The notes under the pieces: model-generated
Databases searched by the model: none
The model's input: only the letters and a program-made list of their open reading frames with translations
What the model was told of the DNA's origin: nothing
Assembly: GCF_001428405.1 (NCBI RefSeq)
Contig: NZ_LMSL01000003.1
Location: 277 to 64,276, forward strand
Origin: Frateuria sp. Soil773
GTDB taxonomy: Bacteria > Pseudomonadota > Gammaproteobacteria > Xanthomonadales > Rhodanobacteraceae
DNA length: 64,000 nucleotides
Reading direction: 5' to 3'
Program-made: the position numbers and the translations under genes
Shown here: one piece after another, positions 32,169 through 41,521 of the stretch
How the letters are laid out: each line of letters begins with the position of its first letter
Position numbering within the stretch: the first letter of the stretch is position 1

Positions 32169-33071
32169 TCAGCCGGCCTGCCGGCCGAGCAAGGCCTCGA
32201 CCTCGTGCAGCCGCGGCATGCCGCCCTGCGCGCCGAGGCGGGTGACCGACAGGGCGGCGGTGGCGCAGGCCTTGCGCACGGCGTGCGGCAGGCCTTCGCC
32301 GAGGAAGACGGCGAGGGCGCCGTTGAAGGTGTCGCCGGCGCCGGTGCTGTCGACGGCTTCGACGGCGAAGCCGGCCTGGTGGCTGGCCCGGTCGTGGCCC
32401 TGGTCGCGATACCACGCGCCTTCGGCGCCGCGGGTGAGCACGACGGGGCATGGCGCGCGCTGCATCAGGGCGTGGAAGTCTGCGTCGGGATCGGCGTCCA
32501 GCACGGTGGCCAGCTCGTGCTGGTTGGGGGTGAGGTAGCGCACCTGGCGCAGCCAGTCCGCCGGCAGCGGGCGGGCGGGCGCGGGATTGAGGATCACCGG
32601 CACGCCCAGCCGCTGGCCCAGGCGCAAGGTGGCTTCGACGGTTTCCAGCGGGATCTCCATTTGCACCAGCACGGCGTCGGCGCGGCCGATGGCGCCGGCC
32701 GCCCGCTCTACCTGGGCCGGCCTGAGCAGGGCGTTCGCCGCGGGCACCACGAGGATCTGGTTCTCGCCGCCGGCGACGGTGATCGAGGCGGTGCCGCTGG
32801 CGCTGTCGGCCAGTCGCTGGACATGGTCCAGCACGATGCCCTCGCGCAGCAGGCCCGCGTGCAACTGGTCGCCGAAGGCGTCCGCGCCGAGCGCGCCGAC
32901 CAGGGCGACCTCGGCGCCGAGGCGGGCCGCGGCTACCGCCTGGTTGGCGCCCTTGCCGCCGGGCACGGTGACGAAGCGTTCGCCCAGCAGGGTTTCGCCC
33001 GGGCCGGGGAAACGCGGCGCCTGGGTCACCAGGTCCATGTTGATGCTGCCGACGACGACGATCCGTCTCAT
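32169..33071 (-). CDS. rbsK: Ribokinase-like PfkB-family sugar kinase
   Basis: A 300-residue carbohydrate kinase. The N-terminal GSINMDLV and VPGGKGANQAVAAARLGA, and the C-terminal DSTGAGDTFNGALAVFLGEG with its catalytic aspartate, identify the PfkB family and fit ribokinase, which makes ribose 5-phosphate. The ATG at 33071 follows GGGAG and is preferred over a start 42 bp upstream. No ribose transporter is adjacent, so the exact sugar is an inference. Confidence 0.85.
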   Translation of the reverse strand: MRRIVVVGSINMDLVTQAPRFPGPGETLLGERFVTVPGGKGANQAVAAARLGAEVALVGALGADAFGDQLHAGLLREGIVLDHVQRLADSASGTASITVAGGENQILVVPAANALLRPAQVERAAGAIGRADAVLVQMEIPLETVEATLRLGQRLGVPVILNPAPARPLPADWLRQVRYLTPNQHELATVLDADPDADFHALMQRAPCPVVLTRGAEGAWYRDQGHDRASHQAGFAVEAVDSTGAGDTFNGALAVFLGEGLPHAVRKACATAALSVTRLGAQGGMPRLHEVEALLGRQAG

Positions 33072-33222
33072 GAGGTGCTCCCGGGTTGCGTGGCGTACCT
33101 TGCCGATGGGCACGAGAGCTTAGCGGCTGCGGCGGCGTGCCGGGCGTTGCGCACGTCCCCGACCGGGGTCGGGAGCCGATCCGGGGCCGGGGGCACGCGG
33201 GATGCCAAGTGCCGGAAACGAA

Positions 33223-33248
33223 AAGCCCGCCGGGTCAGCGGCGGGCTT
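33223..33248 (-). terminator. Hairpin terminator for the gene ending at 33284
   Basis: On the minus strand AAGCCCGCCG pairs with CGGCGGGCTT around a 6-base loop and is followed by TTCGTTTCC. Confidence 0.85.
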
Positions 33249-33283
33249 CGTATATTCCTCAATAGGATGCGCGGCTGCGCTGC

Positions 33284-33898
33284 TCAGTGCGCGTGGCCGA
33301 TGCCCGAGTCGCCCTGCTCCAGCGGCGGCGGCGTGCCGGCCACGGCGAGCAGCGACTGCGCATAGCCGTCCTCGATGCTTACCGTGGACACCTCGTCCCA
33401 GCTGAAGAACGAGGCCTCGCGCAGCCATTCCGCGTCGGGGCTGATTTCCTGCATGCTGAAGCCGTCTTCCTCCACGCCGACCAAGCGGCCGATGTAGCAG
33501 ACCTCGGCCTCTTCCTCGCTGTCCACATGCACGCCGATCACCGGCGACATCGCGCCGGCCGCCTGCACCACCTCGCGGATGCCGTCGAGCGGGAAGCCGC
33601 GCGGCGGCCGCGGCAGCAACTGCTTGAGCTTGAGTGCCTTTTCCATGAACACGTGATGCTTGTCCGGCGCCTCCAGCTCGGAGATGTCGCGGTGGCGCAT
33701 CACGTACATGCCGTCGTAGGTGATGCCGTCGCCGACCACCCACAGCAGCAGGAACTCGCGGCCGACGCCGCCGACGTAGCCGCAGAAGCTGCCGTGCTCC
33801 AACTCGCTCCGCCACAACCGGATCAACTGCTGGTTCTGCTGCGCCTCGCGCAATTGAGCGCGCTGGCCCGTGGTCTTGAATTCGATGATCTTGCCCAT
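33284..33898 (-). CDS. Protein of unknown function next to hslU
   Basis: A 204-residue, probably cytoplasmic, acidic protein without signal peptide or membrane helix. It begins MGKIIEFKTTGQRAQLREAQ, and a central part (HGSFCGYVGGVGREFLLLWVVGDGI, then MYVMRHRDISELEAPDKH) looks like a small beta-barrel sensor fold. The tail is histidine-ended. I do not recognise a family. Strong G/C third positions and a good terminator downstream support a real gene. It lies 51 bp after hslU ends, on the same strand. Confidence 0.75.
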   Translation of the reverse strand: MGKIIEFKTTGQRAQLREAQQNQQLIRLWRSELEHGSFCGYVGGVGREFLLLWVVGDGITYDGMYVMRHRDISELEAPDKHHVFMEKALKLKQLLPRPPRGFPLDGIREVVQAAGAMSPVIGVHVDSEEEAEVCYIGRLVGVEEDGFSMQEISPDAEWLREASFFSWDEVSTVSIEDGYAQSLLAVAGTPPPLEQGDSGIGHAH

Positions 33899-33948
33899 GA
33901 CAGCGATTTTACCAGAGCGGGTCCAACGGCTTGTTTACAGGATGCTAA

Positions 33949-35289
<1,341 letters not shown>

Positions 35290-35300
35290 GGGCTTCGCCG

Positions 35301-35396
35301 GGAATAGGGAATGGGGAATGGGAAATGGGGAATCGGAAGGGCGCGGTTACCGGGAAGTGCTTTGACTATTCCCTACTCCCCATTCCCCATTCCCAG
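35301..35396. repeat. Family B inverted array between hslV and hslU
   Basis: An arm of GGGAAT/GGGGAAT units at 35301-35336 is matched by ATTCCC units at 35367-35396, giving a stem-loop of about 30 bp arms. The right arm overlaps the 3' end of hslV and supplies its last six codons and stop. Confidence 0.8.
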
Positions 35397-35924
35397 CTCC
35401 TCGATGGACACGTTGTGATTGGTATAGATGCAGATGTCGCCGGCGATCTTCAGCGCCTTCTCGACGACGGTGCGGGCGTCCAGTTCGGTGTTCTCCAGCA
35501 GCACCCGGGCGGCGGCCTGGGCGTACGGGCCGCCGGAGCCGATCGCGATCAGGCCGTGCTCGGGTTCGAGCACGTCGCCGTTGCCGGAGATCAGCAGCGA
35601 GGCGTCCTTGTCGGCCACCGCGAGCATCGCTTCCAGCCGGCCGAGGCGGCGGTCGGTGCGCCACTCCTTGGCCATCTCCACCGCGGCGCGGGTGAGGTTG
35701 CCGCCGTGCTTGTCGAGCTTCTGCTCGAACAGCTCGAACAGCGTGAACGCGTCGGCCGTGGAGCCGGCAAAGCCCGCCAGCACGTCGCCCTTGCCGAGCC
35801 GGCGCACCTTGCGCGCGTTCGATTTCATCACCGTGTTGCCGAGCGTGACCTGGCCGTCGCTGCCGATGACGACACGGCCGTCGCGGCGCACGCAGACGAT
35901 GGTGGTGGCGTGAAACGATTCCAT
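35373..35924 (-). CDS. hslV: ATP-dependent protease proteolytic subunit HslV
   Basis: A 183-residue threonine peptidase of the proteasome beta-subunit type. The short propeptide MESFHA precedes the catalytic Thr7 in [38 protein letters not shown] is the other conserved region. The frame extends 49 codons upstream but that part is repeat-derived; ATG 35924 fits. After the usual ending near SIEEL come GMGNGE and a TAG made by the family B repeat arm, so the C-terminus is about six residues longer than the conserved core. Confidence 0.95.
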   Translation of the reverse strand: MESFHATTIVCVRRDGRVVIGSDGQVTLGNTVMKSNARKVRRLGKGDVLAGFAGSTADAFTLFELFEQKLDKHGGNLTRAAVEMAKEWRTDRRLGRLEAMLAVADKDASLLISGNGDVLEPEHGLIAIGSGGPYAQAAARVLLENTELDARTVVEKALKIAGDICIYTNHNVSIEELGMGNGE

Positions 35925-35991
35925 GGACGCTCCGCAGTCTTTGCCTGAACCGGTGAAGTGGGGACGGGCGGGAGGGGCTTCAATGCGTGGA

Positions 35992-36090
35992 CGGGATTCG
36001 GGATTGGGGATTCGGGATTTGCAAAAACCGGGAGCCAAGTGCTGGCGGGCACTGCTCTTACGAATCCCCAATCCCGAATCCCTAATCCCG
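35992..36090. repeat. Family B inverted array between xerC and hslV
   Basis: CGGGATTCGGGATTGGGG type units at 35992-36020 are matched by their inverse at 36061-36090. The right arm contains the stop codon of xerC (TAG at 36084-36082 on the minus strand). Confidence 0.82.
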
Positions 36091-36975
36091 GCTTTTACGC
36101 CTGGCCCGCGGATGCGCCGCGTCGTACACCTTGGCCAGGTGCTGGAAGTCCAGATGGGTATAGATCTGCGTGGTGGCGATGTCGGCGTGGCCGAGCAGTT
36201 CCTGCACCGCGCGCAGGTCGCCGGAGGATTCGAGCATGTGGCTGGCGAAGGTGTGGCGCAGCAGGTGCGGATGCACGTGCCTGGCGAAGCCCTGGCGCAG
36301 CGCCAGCGTCTTCATCCGCGCCTGCACCGTGCGCGGGCTGATCGGCGCGCCGCCGCGGCCGCGGAACACCGGCGAACCGGCCTCGCGGCCCTCGGCCACG
36401 CCCAGCGCGCGCAGCGCGTCCACCGCGTGCCGGCCGACCGGCACGATGCGCGTCTTGCCGCCCTTGCCGAGCACGCGCACCTCGCCCTCGTCGAGGTTCA
36501 GGTCGATCCAGCGCAGGCCGACCAGTTCGGACAGGCGCAGGCCGGAGGAATAGAACAGTTCCAGCATGGCGCGGTCGCGCACGCCGAGCGCGCCGTCGCC
36601 GCCGTGCTCGACCAGCGCGGCGGCCTCGTCGACGTCGAGCACCTGCGGCAGCTTGCGGTGCACCTTGGGGCCGCGCACGCCGGCCGCCGGGTCGTGCGCC
36701 ATGAGGCCCTCGCGCCGGAGCTGGCGGAACAGGCTGCGGCAGGACGACAGCAGGCGCTGCAGGCTTTTCGGGGCGAGTCCGGCGCGATGCTCGGCGGCGA
36801 CGAAGGCGCGCATGCGGTTGGCATCGAGCGCCTCGAAGCGGTCCAGCCCCTGCGCTTCCATCCAGCGCAGCAGCTTTTCCAGGTCGCGGCGGTAGCCGGC
36901 CACCGTATGCGCCGACGCCTGGCGCTCGCCGGCGAGCCGGCCGAGCCAGGCGTCGAGCTGGTCGCGCGGGCTCAT
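36082..36975 (-). CDS. xerC: Tyrosine recombinase XerC
   Basis: A 297-residue recombinase that with XerD resolves chromosome dimers at dif. The catalytic set is visible: R in [13 protein letters not shown] in [14 protein letters not shown]-x-x-R in [13 protein letters not shown] in [11 protein letters not shown] and Y in IYTHLD. Its place beside hslV, DUF484 and dapF marks it as XerC rather than XerD. The last residues KSRD and the stop lie in a family B repeat arm. Confidence 0.94.
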   Translation of the reverse strand: MSPRDQLDAWLGRLAGERQASAHTVAGYRRDLEKLLRWMEAQGLDRFEALDANRMRAFVAAEHRAGLAPKSLQRLLSSCRSLFRQLRREGLMAHDPAAGVRGPKVHRKLPQVLDVDEAAALVEHGGDGALGVRDRAMLELFYSSGLRLSELVGLRWIDLNLDEGEVRVLGKGGKTRIVPVGRHAVDALRALGVAEGREAGSPVFRGRGGAPISPRTVQARMKTLALRQGFARHVHPHLLRHTFASHMLESSGDLRAVQELLGHADIATTQIYTHLDFQHLAKVYDAAHPRARRKSRD

Positions 36976-36982
36976 CGCTGCC

Positions 36983-37669
36983 TCAGCCGAGATCCTGCGA
37001 GCGCATCAGGGCGGCGGTGACGGTGGCGGCGATCATCTTCAGGAACAGCGTGCCCATGCCGGGCTGGAAGCGGTCGGCGTCGGCGCTGCCGATCGCGAGC
37101 AGGCCCAGTTCGCCCAGCGGCATCAGCGCGGCCGAGCGGATCTCGCCGGCATGGTCGCCGAACAGCCGCTGCAGGCGCTCGGGCGACAGCCGCCCGGTCA
37201 CCGGCTCGTGGTGGGCCAGGAAATCGGCGAACTCCGGCAGCGTCGCGCGGCCGCCCGGCTCCACCGCCAGCCATTCGGCCGGCGGCAGCTCGAGATGGTT
37301 GCCGAACAGCAGCAGGCGAACCTGCTCGGTCTGGAACTCGGTGCCCAGCTTGGCGATCACGCCGCGCGCGGCGATCGCCGGGGTGTTGGCGCGCAGCATG
37401 GTCACGTTGAGATCGTGCACGCGCTGCATCAGCCGCTCGTTCTCGGCGGCGATCGCAATCAGTTCGGCCAGGCGGCGTTCCAGTTCGGCGTTCTTCTCGC
37501 GCAGGTTCTGCAACTGGTACGCCGCCAGCGAGGCCACCGCGCCCTGCTCGCGCGGCAGGGTGAGCTGGGCGGCCAGGTCCGGGTAGGCGCCGAGGAACTC
37601 CGGATGGCGGCGCAGGTAGGCGGCCACGTCCTGGGCTTGCAGGGTGTCGTCGAGCAGGGCGTCGGTCAT
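36983..37669 (-). CDS. DUF484 family protein (YigA-like)
   Basis: A 228-residue cytoplasmic protein of the DUF484 family, usually found between dapF and xerC. It starts with a helical part (VAAYLRRHPEFLGAYPDLAAQLTLP), then a coiled-coil segment (LREKNAELERRLAELIAIAAENERL) and a GAF-like C-terminal half with PLGELGLLAIGSADADRFQPGMGTLFL. The function is unknown. It begins 83 bp after dapF and ends 7 bp before xerC starts, so it is in the same operon. Confidence 0.9.
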   Translation of the reverse strand: MTDALLDDTLQAQDVAAYLRRHPEFLGAYPDLAAQLTLPREQGAVASLAAYQLQNLREKNAELERRLAELIAIAAENERLMQRVHDLNVTMLRANTPAIAARGVIAKLGTEFQTEQVRLLLFGNHLELPPAEWLAVEPGGRATLPEFADFLAHHEPVTGRLSPERLQRLFGDHAGEIRSAALMPLGELGLLAIGSADADRFQPGMGTLFLKMIAATVTAALMRSQDLG

Positions 37670-37751
37670 GCGCGGGTTCCTCGGGTCGGGGGACGGCCGT
37701 GGGGCGGAATGCGGTGGCCTGTCCCGAGTGTGCGATGGACGCGCCCGGGCA

Positions 37752-38600
37752 TCAATGCGCGGAGGGCGGGTCCAGCCATTCGCCCTCGAACACGAAGGCG
37801 GCCGGGCCGGTCATCCACAGCGTGTGGCCGGGGCCGGCCCAGTCGATCCGCAGGCGGCCGCCGGGCAGTTCCACCTGCACCCGGTCGTCCACCTCGCCGC
37901 GGCGGTGCAGCACCGCCATCGCGGCGCAGGCGCCGGTGCCGCAGGCCAGCGTCCAGCCGCTGCCGCGCTCGTGCACGCGCAGGCGCAGGCGGGCGCGGTC
38001 GAGCTTCTGCACGAACCCGGTGTTGGCGCCCTGCGGGAAGCGGGCATGCGCGGTCAGCGCCGGCCCGAGGCGGGCCAGGGACGGCGCGGCCAGGTCGGCG
38101 ACTTCCACCACGGCGTGCGGGTTGCCCATCGATACCGCGCCGATCTCCAGCGCGTCGCCGTCGGCCTCGATCGCGTAGCGGTCCGCTTGGGCCTCGGCCC
38201 GGAACGGCACGCGCGCGGGCTCGAACACCGGCTCGCCCATGTCCACGGTGACCTCGTGCGGGCCGAGCAGGCGCACGGTGACCGGGCCGGACGGGCTCTC
38301 GATGCGCACGGTGTCGCCGATCGCCAGCGCGCCGGCGCGGTGCAGCCACGCGGCGACGCAGCGCACGCCGTTGCCGCACTGGCCCGAGGGGCTGCCGTCG
38401 GCGTTCCAGATGCCGTAGTAGAACGCGCAGCCGGGATCGCGCGGCGGCTCCACGCTCAGCAGTTGGTCGAAGCCGACGCCGGCGTGGCGGTCGGCGATCG
38501 CGCGGATCTGCGCGGGATCCAGCGCGAACGGCCGCTGCCGGCCATCGATCACCACGAAATCGTTGCCGATGCCGTGCATCTTGGAAAAGCGCAGCGCCAT
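37752..38600 (-). CDS. dapF: Diaminopimelate epimerase
   Basis: A 282-residue cofactor-free epimerase converting LL- to meso-diaminopimelate for lysine and peptidoglycan. Both catalytic cysteines are present in the classic contexts GQCGNGVRCVAAWL and ACGTGACAAMAVL. The N-terminus KMHGIGNDFVVIDGR is typical. It follows the LptM-like lipoprotein gene by 16 bp. Confidence 0.97.
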   Translation of the reverse strand: MALRFSKMHGIGNDFVVIDGRQRPFALDPAQIRAIADRHAGVGFDQLLSVEPPRDPGCAFYYGIWNADGSPSGQCGNGVRCVAAWLHRAGALAIGDTVRIESPSGPVTVRLLGPHEVTVDMGEPVFEPARVPFRAEAQADRYAIEADGDALEIGAVSMGNPHAVVEVADLAAPSLARLGPALTAHARFPQGANTGFVQKLDRARLRLRVHERGSGWTLACGTGACAAMAVLHRRGEVDDRVQVELPGGRLRIDWAGPGHTLWMTGPAAFVFEGEWLDPPSAH

Positions 38601-38616
38601 GCCCGGTGCCGCCGGC

Positions 38617-38781
38617 TCAAGGCTGGACGGCGACGGGAGCCGGTGCGGTACTGGCCGGCGCCGGCGCGGTGGCCGGCGTCGCGGGCTTGGCCGGCGGCAG
38701 CACCAGCGGGCCCTTGTTGCCGCAAGCGGCGAGCATGGCGAAGGCGAGGCACAGCACGAGCAGCGGGATCAGTCGGCGCAT
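38617..38781 (-). CDS. lptM: LptM (YifL)-like small lipoprotein
   Basis: A 54-residue lipoprotein read directly from the sequence: MRRLIPLLVLCLAFAMLAAC with the lipidated cysteine at position 20, followed by GNKGPLVLPP and an Ala/Pro tail. LptM members share this CGxKGPL segment after the lipobox and help mature the LPS translocon protein LptD. Its place directly before dapF matches enterobacteria (yifL-dapF). The short length means it is easily missed. The ATG is at 38781; the stop TGA is at 38619-38617. Confidence 0.88.
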   Translation of the reverse strand: MRRLIPLLVLCLAFAMLAACGNKGPLVLPPAKPATPATAPAPASTAPAPVAVQP

Positions 38782-38876
38782 GGGGGGAGTGTCCTGAGCA
38801 GTGGTCCGGAGTATAGCGAGCCGCGCCGCCGCTATGATTCGCCTCGCGCATGGCGCGCGGCGAGCGAGTGTGAGCG

Positions 38877-39560
38877 ATGGACTGGACCACCCTGATGCAC
38901 CTGCCGATGACCCTGCTGTTCGTGCTGGCCGGGTGCGTCCTGCTGTTCGCGCTGGTGCAACTGGTGGCGATGCTGCAGCGGCGGCGCGACGGCCGCCCGC
39001 TGGCCGCGGCGTGGCGGATGCTGCTGTTGCTGCTGGGGCTGGGGCTGGCCCTGCTGCTGGGCGGCGCCGGCTACGCGCTGCGCGGCTATCGCCTGCTGGC
39101 CGAGGAAGCGCCGGTGGTGCAGATCGACGCGCGCATCCTGTCGCCGCAGCGCTGGGCGCTCACCCTGACCTGGCCCGACGGCGGCACCCGCAAGGTGGCG
39201 CTGTCCGGCGACGCGTTCCGCATCGAGGCGGTGGTGCTGAAGTGGAAGCTGCCCGCCCTGCTCGCCGGCGCGCCGCCGCTGTATCGGCTGGACCGGCTGG
39301 ACGGCCGCTACGACGATGCCGCGCAGGAGGCCGAGGCGCCGCGCACGGTGCTCGGCTTCGACCAGGCCGGTGCGTTCGACCTGCTCAACCTGCGCAGGCA
39401 GTACCCGCAATGGCTGTCCGCGGTGGACACGGTCTACGGCAGCGGCGCCTTCCTGCCGCTGGTCGACGGGGGCCACTACAGCGTCAGCCTGATGCGCAGC
39501 GGCGCCTTGGTGGCGCGGCCGGACGAGGCCACGGCCGCCCGCCTCGTCGATCCGTTCTGA
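38877..39560 (+). CDS. Two-helix membrane protein with a C-terminal extracytoplasmic domain
   Basis: A 227-residue protein with two strong helices (about 10-35 and 48-68) and a soluble domain of about 155 residues with mixed strands (VVQIDARILSPQRWALTLTWPDGGTRKVALSGD). The pattern of two helices then a beta-rich domain occurs in uncharacterised Xanthomonadales proteins sometimes misnamed efflux proteins. No transporter motif is visible. A possible -10 box TATGAT is at 38833-38838. It is divergent from the lptM-dapF operon. Confidence 0.7.
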   Translation: MDWTTLMHLPMTLLFVLAGCVLLFALVQLVAMLQRRRDGRPLAAAWRMLLLLLGLGLALLLGGAGYALRGYRLLAEEAPVVQIDARILSPQRWALTLTWPDGGTRKVALSGDAFRIEAVVLKWKLPALLAGAPPLYRLDRLDGRYDDAAQEAEAPRTVLGFDQAGAFDLLNLRRQYPQWLSAVDTVYGSGAFLPLVDGGHYSVSLMRSGALVARPDEATAARLVDPF

Positions 39561-39600
39561 CCGCAGCGCGTCGATCCGAACCCGCAGGGAATCACCGGCT

Positions 39601-40800
39601 ATGGATGGCAAGACAGGATGGTCCTACGGCCCGCGCTGCTATCGCGTGACGATGCGGGTGCGGGTATTCGCCACGGTTCTGGCCCTGCTGGCCTGCCTGA
39701 TCGCCTGGATCGTGCTGCGCATGGCCGGGCGGTTGCATATGGACTCCGTGCAAGTCGGAGGCATGCTGGGGGCGGCCCTGGCCCTGGGGTTCGCCTTGGT
39801 CGCCTGGACCAGCCGGCTGCGGCTGGACGGGACCCGGCTGGCCTTGCGCAGGCCATGGGGCCGGCGCGAGATCCTCATGGCCGAGCTGTCGGGCCTGCGC
39901 AGCCGGTATGCGAGGGACGGTCGCCGGATACCGGGTTTCCAGCCCCGCATCGGCCGTACGCTATGGCTGTTCCTGCCCTACGCCACCGACCCGGCGTACG
40001 AGCGTTGGCTGGCCTGCCTGCCGGACGTGGACGCCGCGGACAGGCAGGCCTCGATGGACGCCACGTTGTCCGACCGTCGCCTGGGTGCCGACCCGGTCCA
40101 GCGCGCCAGGCGCATGGCGCGCTGGGAAGGGGTTAAGCGCTGGGAGGAAATCTCCTTCCTGCTGCTGATGCTGTGGACGCTGGTGCTTCCGCTCCCCTAT
40201 GCGTGGCTGATGCTCGTGCTGGCGGCCGGGCCGTGGCTCGAGCTGGCGCTGGTGCGTGGATCGCAAGGCGCCTTGCGCATCGACCTCAGGCGCAACGAGG
40301 CGCGCCCGCTGACGGCGACGTGGCTGCTGGGCGCGCCGATGCTGCTCGGCCTGCGCAGCGCCTTCGACCTGGACCTGCTCGAGCCGGGCCGGGCCGTCTG
40401 GCTGGGCGCATTGGCGGGGCTGCCGCTGCTGCTGGCGGTATTCGCGATGGTGCGGGATCGCGCGGGCACCGCCGCGAAAGTGTTCTATGCGGCGATGTGC
40501 TGGCTCTACGGCTACGGCGTGGTGGCGCAGGGCAATGTGCTGCTCGACCGCGCCGCGTCCGGGGCGATTCCGGTGCAGGTCGTCGCCCGGCAGGCCACCC
40601 ATGGCAAGAGCACGAACCACAGGTTGCGCCTGGCCGGTGAACTGCCGGCAAGCCACGGCGAATGGTTCGACGTATCCGCAAGCCGTTACGAGGCCAGTCC
40701 GCCGGGAACGTCGTTGTGCGTGTTCCGGCATCCCGGCCGGTGGGGGCTTGGCTGGCTGTCGGTGGGCGATTGCCCGGGCAAGGCGAGCGGCGACCTATAG
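39601..40800 (+). CDS. Polytopic membrane protein of unknown function
   Basis: A 399-residue protein with about seven hydrophobic helices: two near the N-terminus (19-42, 50-70), a cytoplasmic part with a PH-like stretch (RLRLDGTRLALRRPWGRREILMAELSGL), then helices around 185-220, 240-260, 265-285 and 295-310, and a C-terminal soluble end. No catalytic motif is apparent. It may be translated from the ATG at 39601 or from 39652. It ends in the palindrome CTATAG shared with the convergent GNAT gene. Confidence 0.65.
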   Translation: MDGKTGWSYGPRCYRVTMRVRVFATVLALLACLIAWIVLRMAGRLHMDSVQVGGMLGAALALGFALVAWTSRLRLDGTRLALRRPWGRREILMAELSGLRSRYARDGRRIPGFQPRIGRTLWLFLPYATDPAYERWLACLPDVDAADRQASMDATLSDRRLGADPVQRARRMARWEGVKRWEEISFLLLMLWTLVLPLPYAWLMLVLAAGPWLELALVRGSQGALRIDLRRNEARPLTATWLLGAPMLLGLRSAFDLDLLEPGRAVWLGALAGLPLLLAVFAMVRDRAGTAAKVFYAAMCWLYGYGVVAQGNVLLDRAASGAIPVQVVARQATHGKSTNHRLRLAGELPASHGEWFDVSASRYEASPPGTSLCVFRHPGRWGLGWLSVGDCPGKASGDL

Positions 40801-41265
40801 CGTCTTCTCGTAGCGCCAGGCGTCGGCGCCGTCCGCGTAGTAATGCGCGTAGCGGCCGATGCGGCCGTAGCCGAGCTGCTCGTAGAGCCGGATCGCACCG
40901 GCGTTGTCGGTGCGCACTTCCAGCCGCAGCGCGCGGCAGCGGCGTTGCCGCGCGACGGCCTCGCTGGCGGCGATGAGCGCGGTACCGACGCCTTTGCCGC
41001 GCGCTTCCGGCCGGCTGGCGATCGAGTACAGCCGCGCCACCGAACTGCCCGCGCGAAAGAACACCACGGCCGTACCGAGGAACTTGCGATGGTTGGCGCT
41101 GGCCACCAGCACCTGCGCCGACGCGCTGTCGAGGTGGCGGCGGTACTGGCTGCGGCTCATGCGGTCGCTGTCGAAGGTGGCCTGCTCCAGCGCGACCAGG
41201 TCGTCGAGGTCGGACAGTTCGGCGCGGCGCACGCGCACGGCGGCGCTGGCGGGCATGGGGCGCAT
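40795..41265 (-). CDS. GNAT family N-acetyltransferase (RimI-like)
   Basis: A 156-residue acetyl-CoA dependent acetyltransferase. It begins VRVRRAELSDLDDLVALEQATF, has the CoA-binding loop RPEARGKGVGTALI and ends with LRLEVRTDNAGAIRLYEQLGYGRIGRYAHYY. The frame extends 38 codons upstream with a basic, unstructured leader; the ATG at 41265 (or 41256) fits the domain. It is divergently arranged with the RimK-like ATP-grasp gene. GNAT and RLAN-type ATP-grasp genes are often linked or fused, which suggests they act on the same product. Confidence 0.85.
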   Translation of the reverse strand: MRPMPASAAVRVRRAELSDLDDLVALEQATFDSDRMSRSQYRRHLDSASAQVLVASANHRKFLGTAVVFFRAGSSVARLYSIASRPEARGKGVGTALIAASEAVARQRRCRALRLEVRTDNAGAIRLYEQLGYGRIGRYAHYYADGADAWRYEKTL

Positions 41266-41521
41266 CGGCGGGTTCCAGGGGATGGAAGCCGGGCGGGCCC
41301 GGCGGACGGCGGGAGCGTTCACGTGGGCTCGCACTCTAGTCCAGCGCCCCGGCGAAAGCATCCGGTGCCGGCGGCGCACATGCGGAGGCCGCCATCGGCA
41401 TTCATGCCGGCTTCAGTGCCGGCGCTTGTGCGCCGCCGCCGCTATGCCAAACTGCGCGCCTTGCGCCGTGCCGCCCCGTCTCCCGCGTGACGACACCCCG
41501 ATATTCCGCCCCTGAGGTGTC

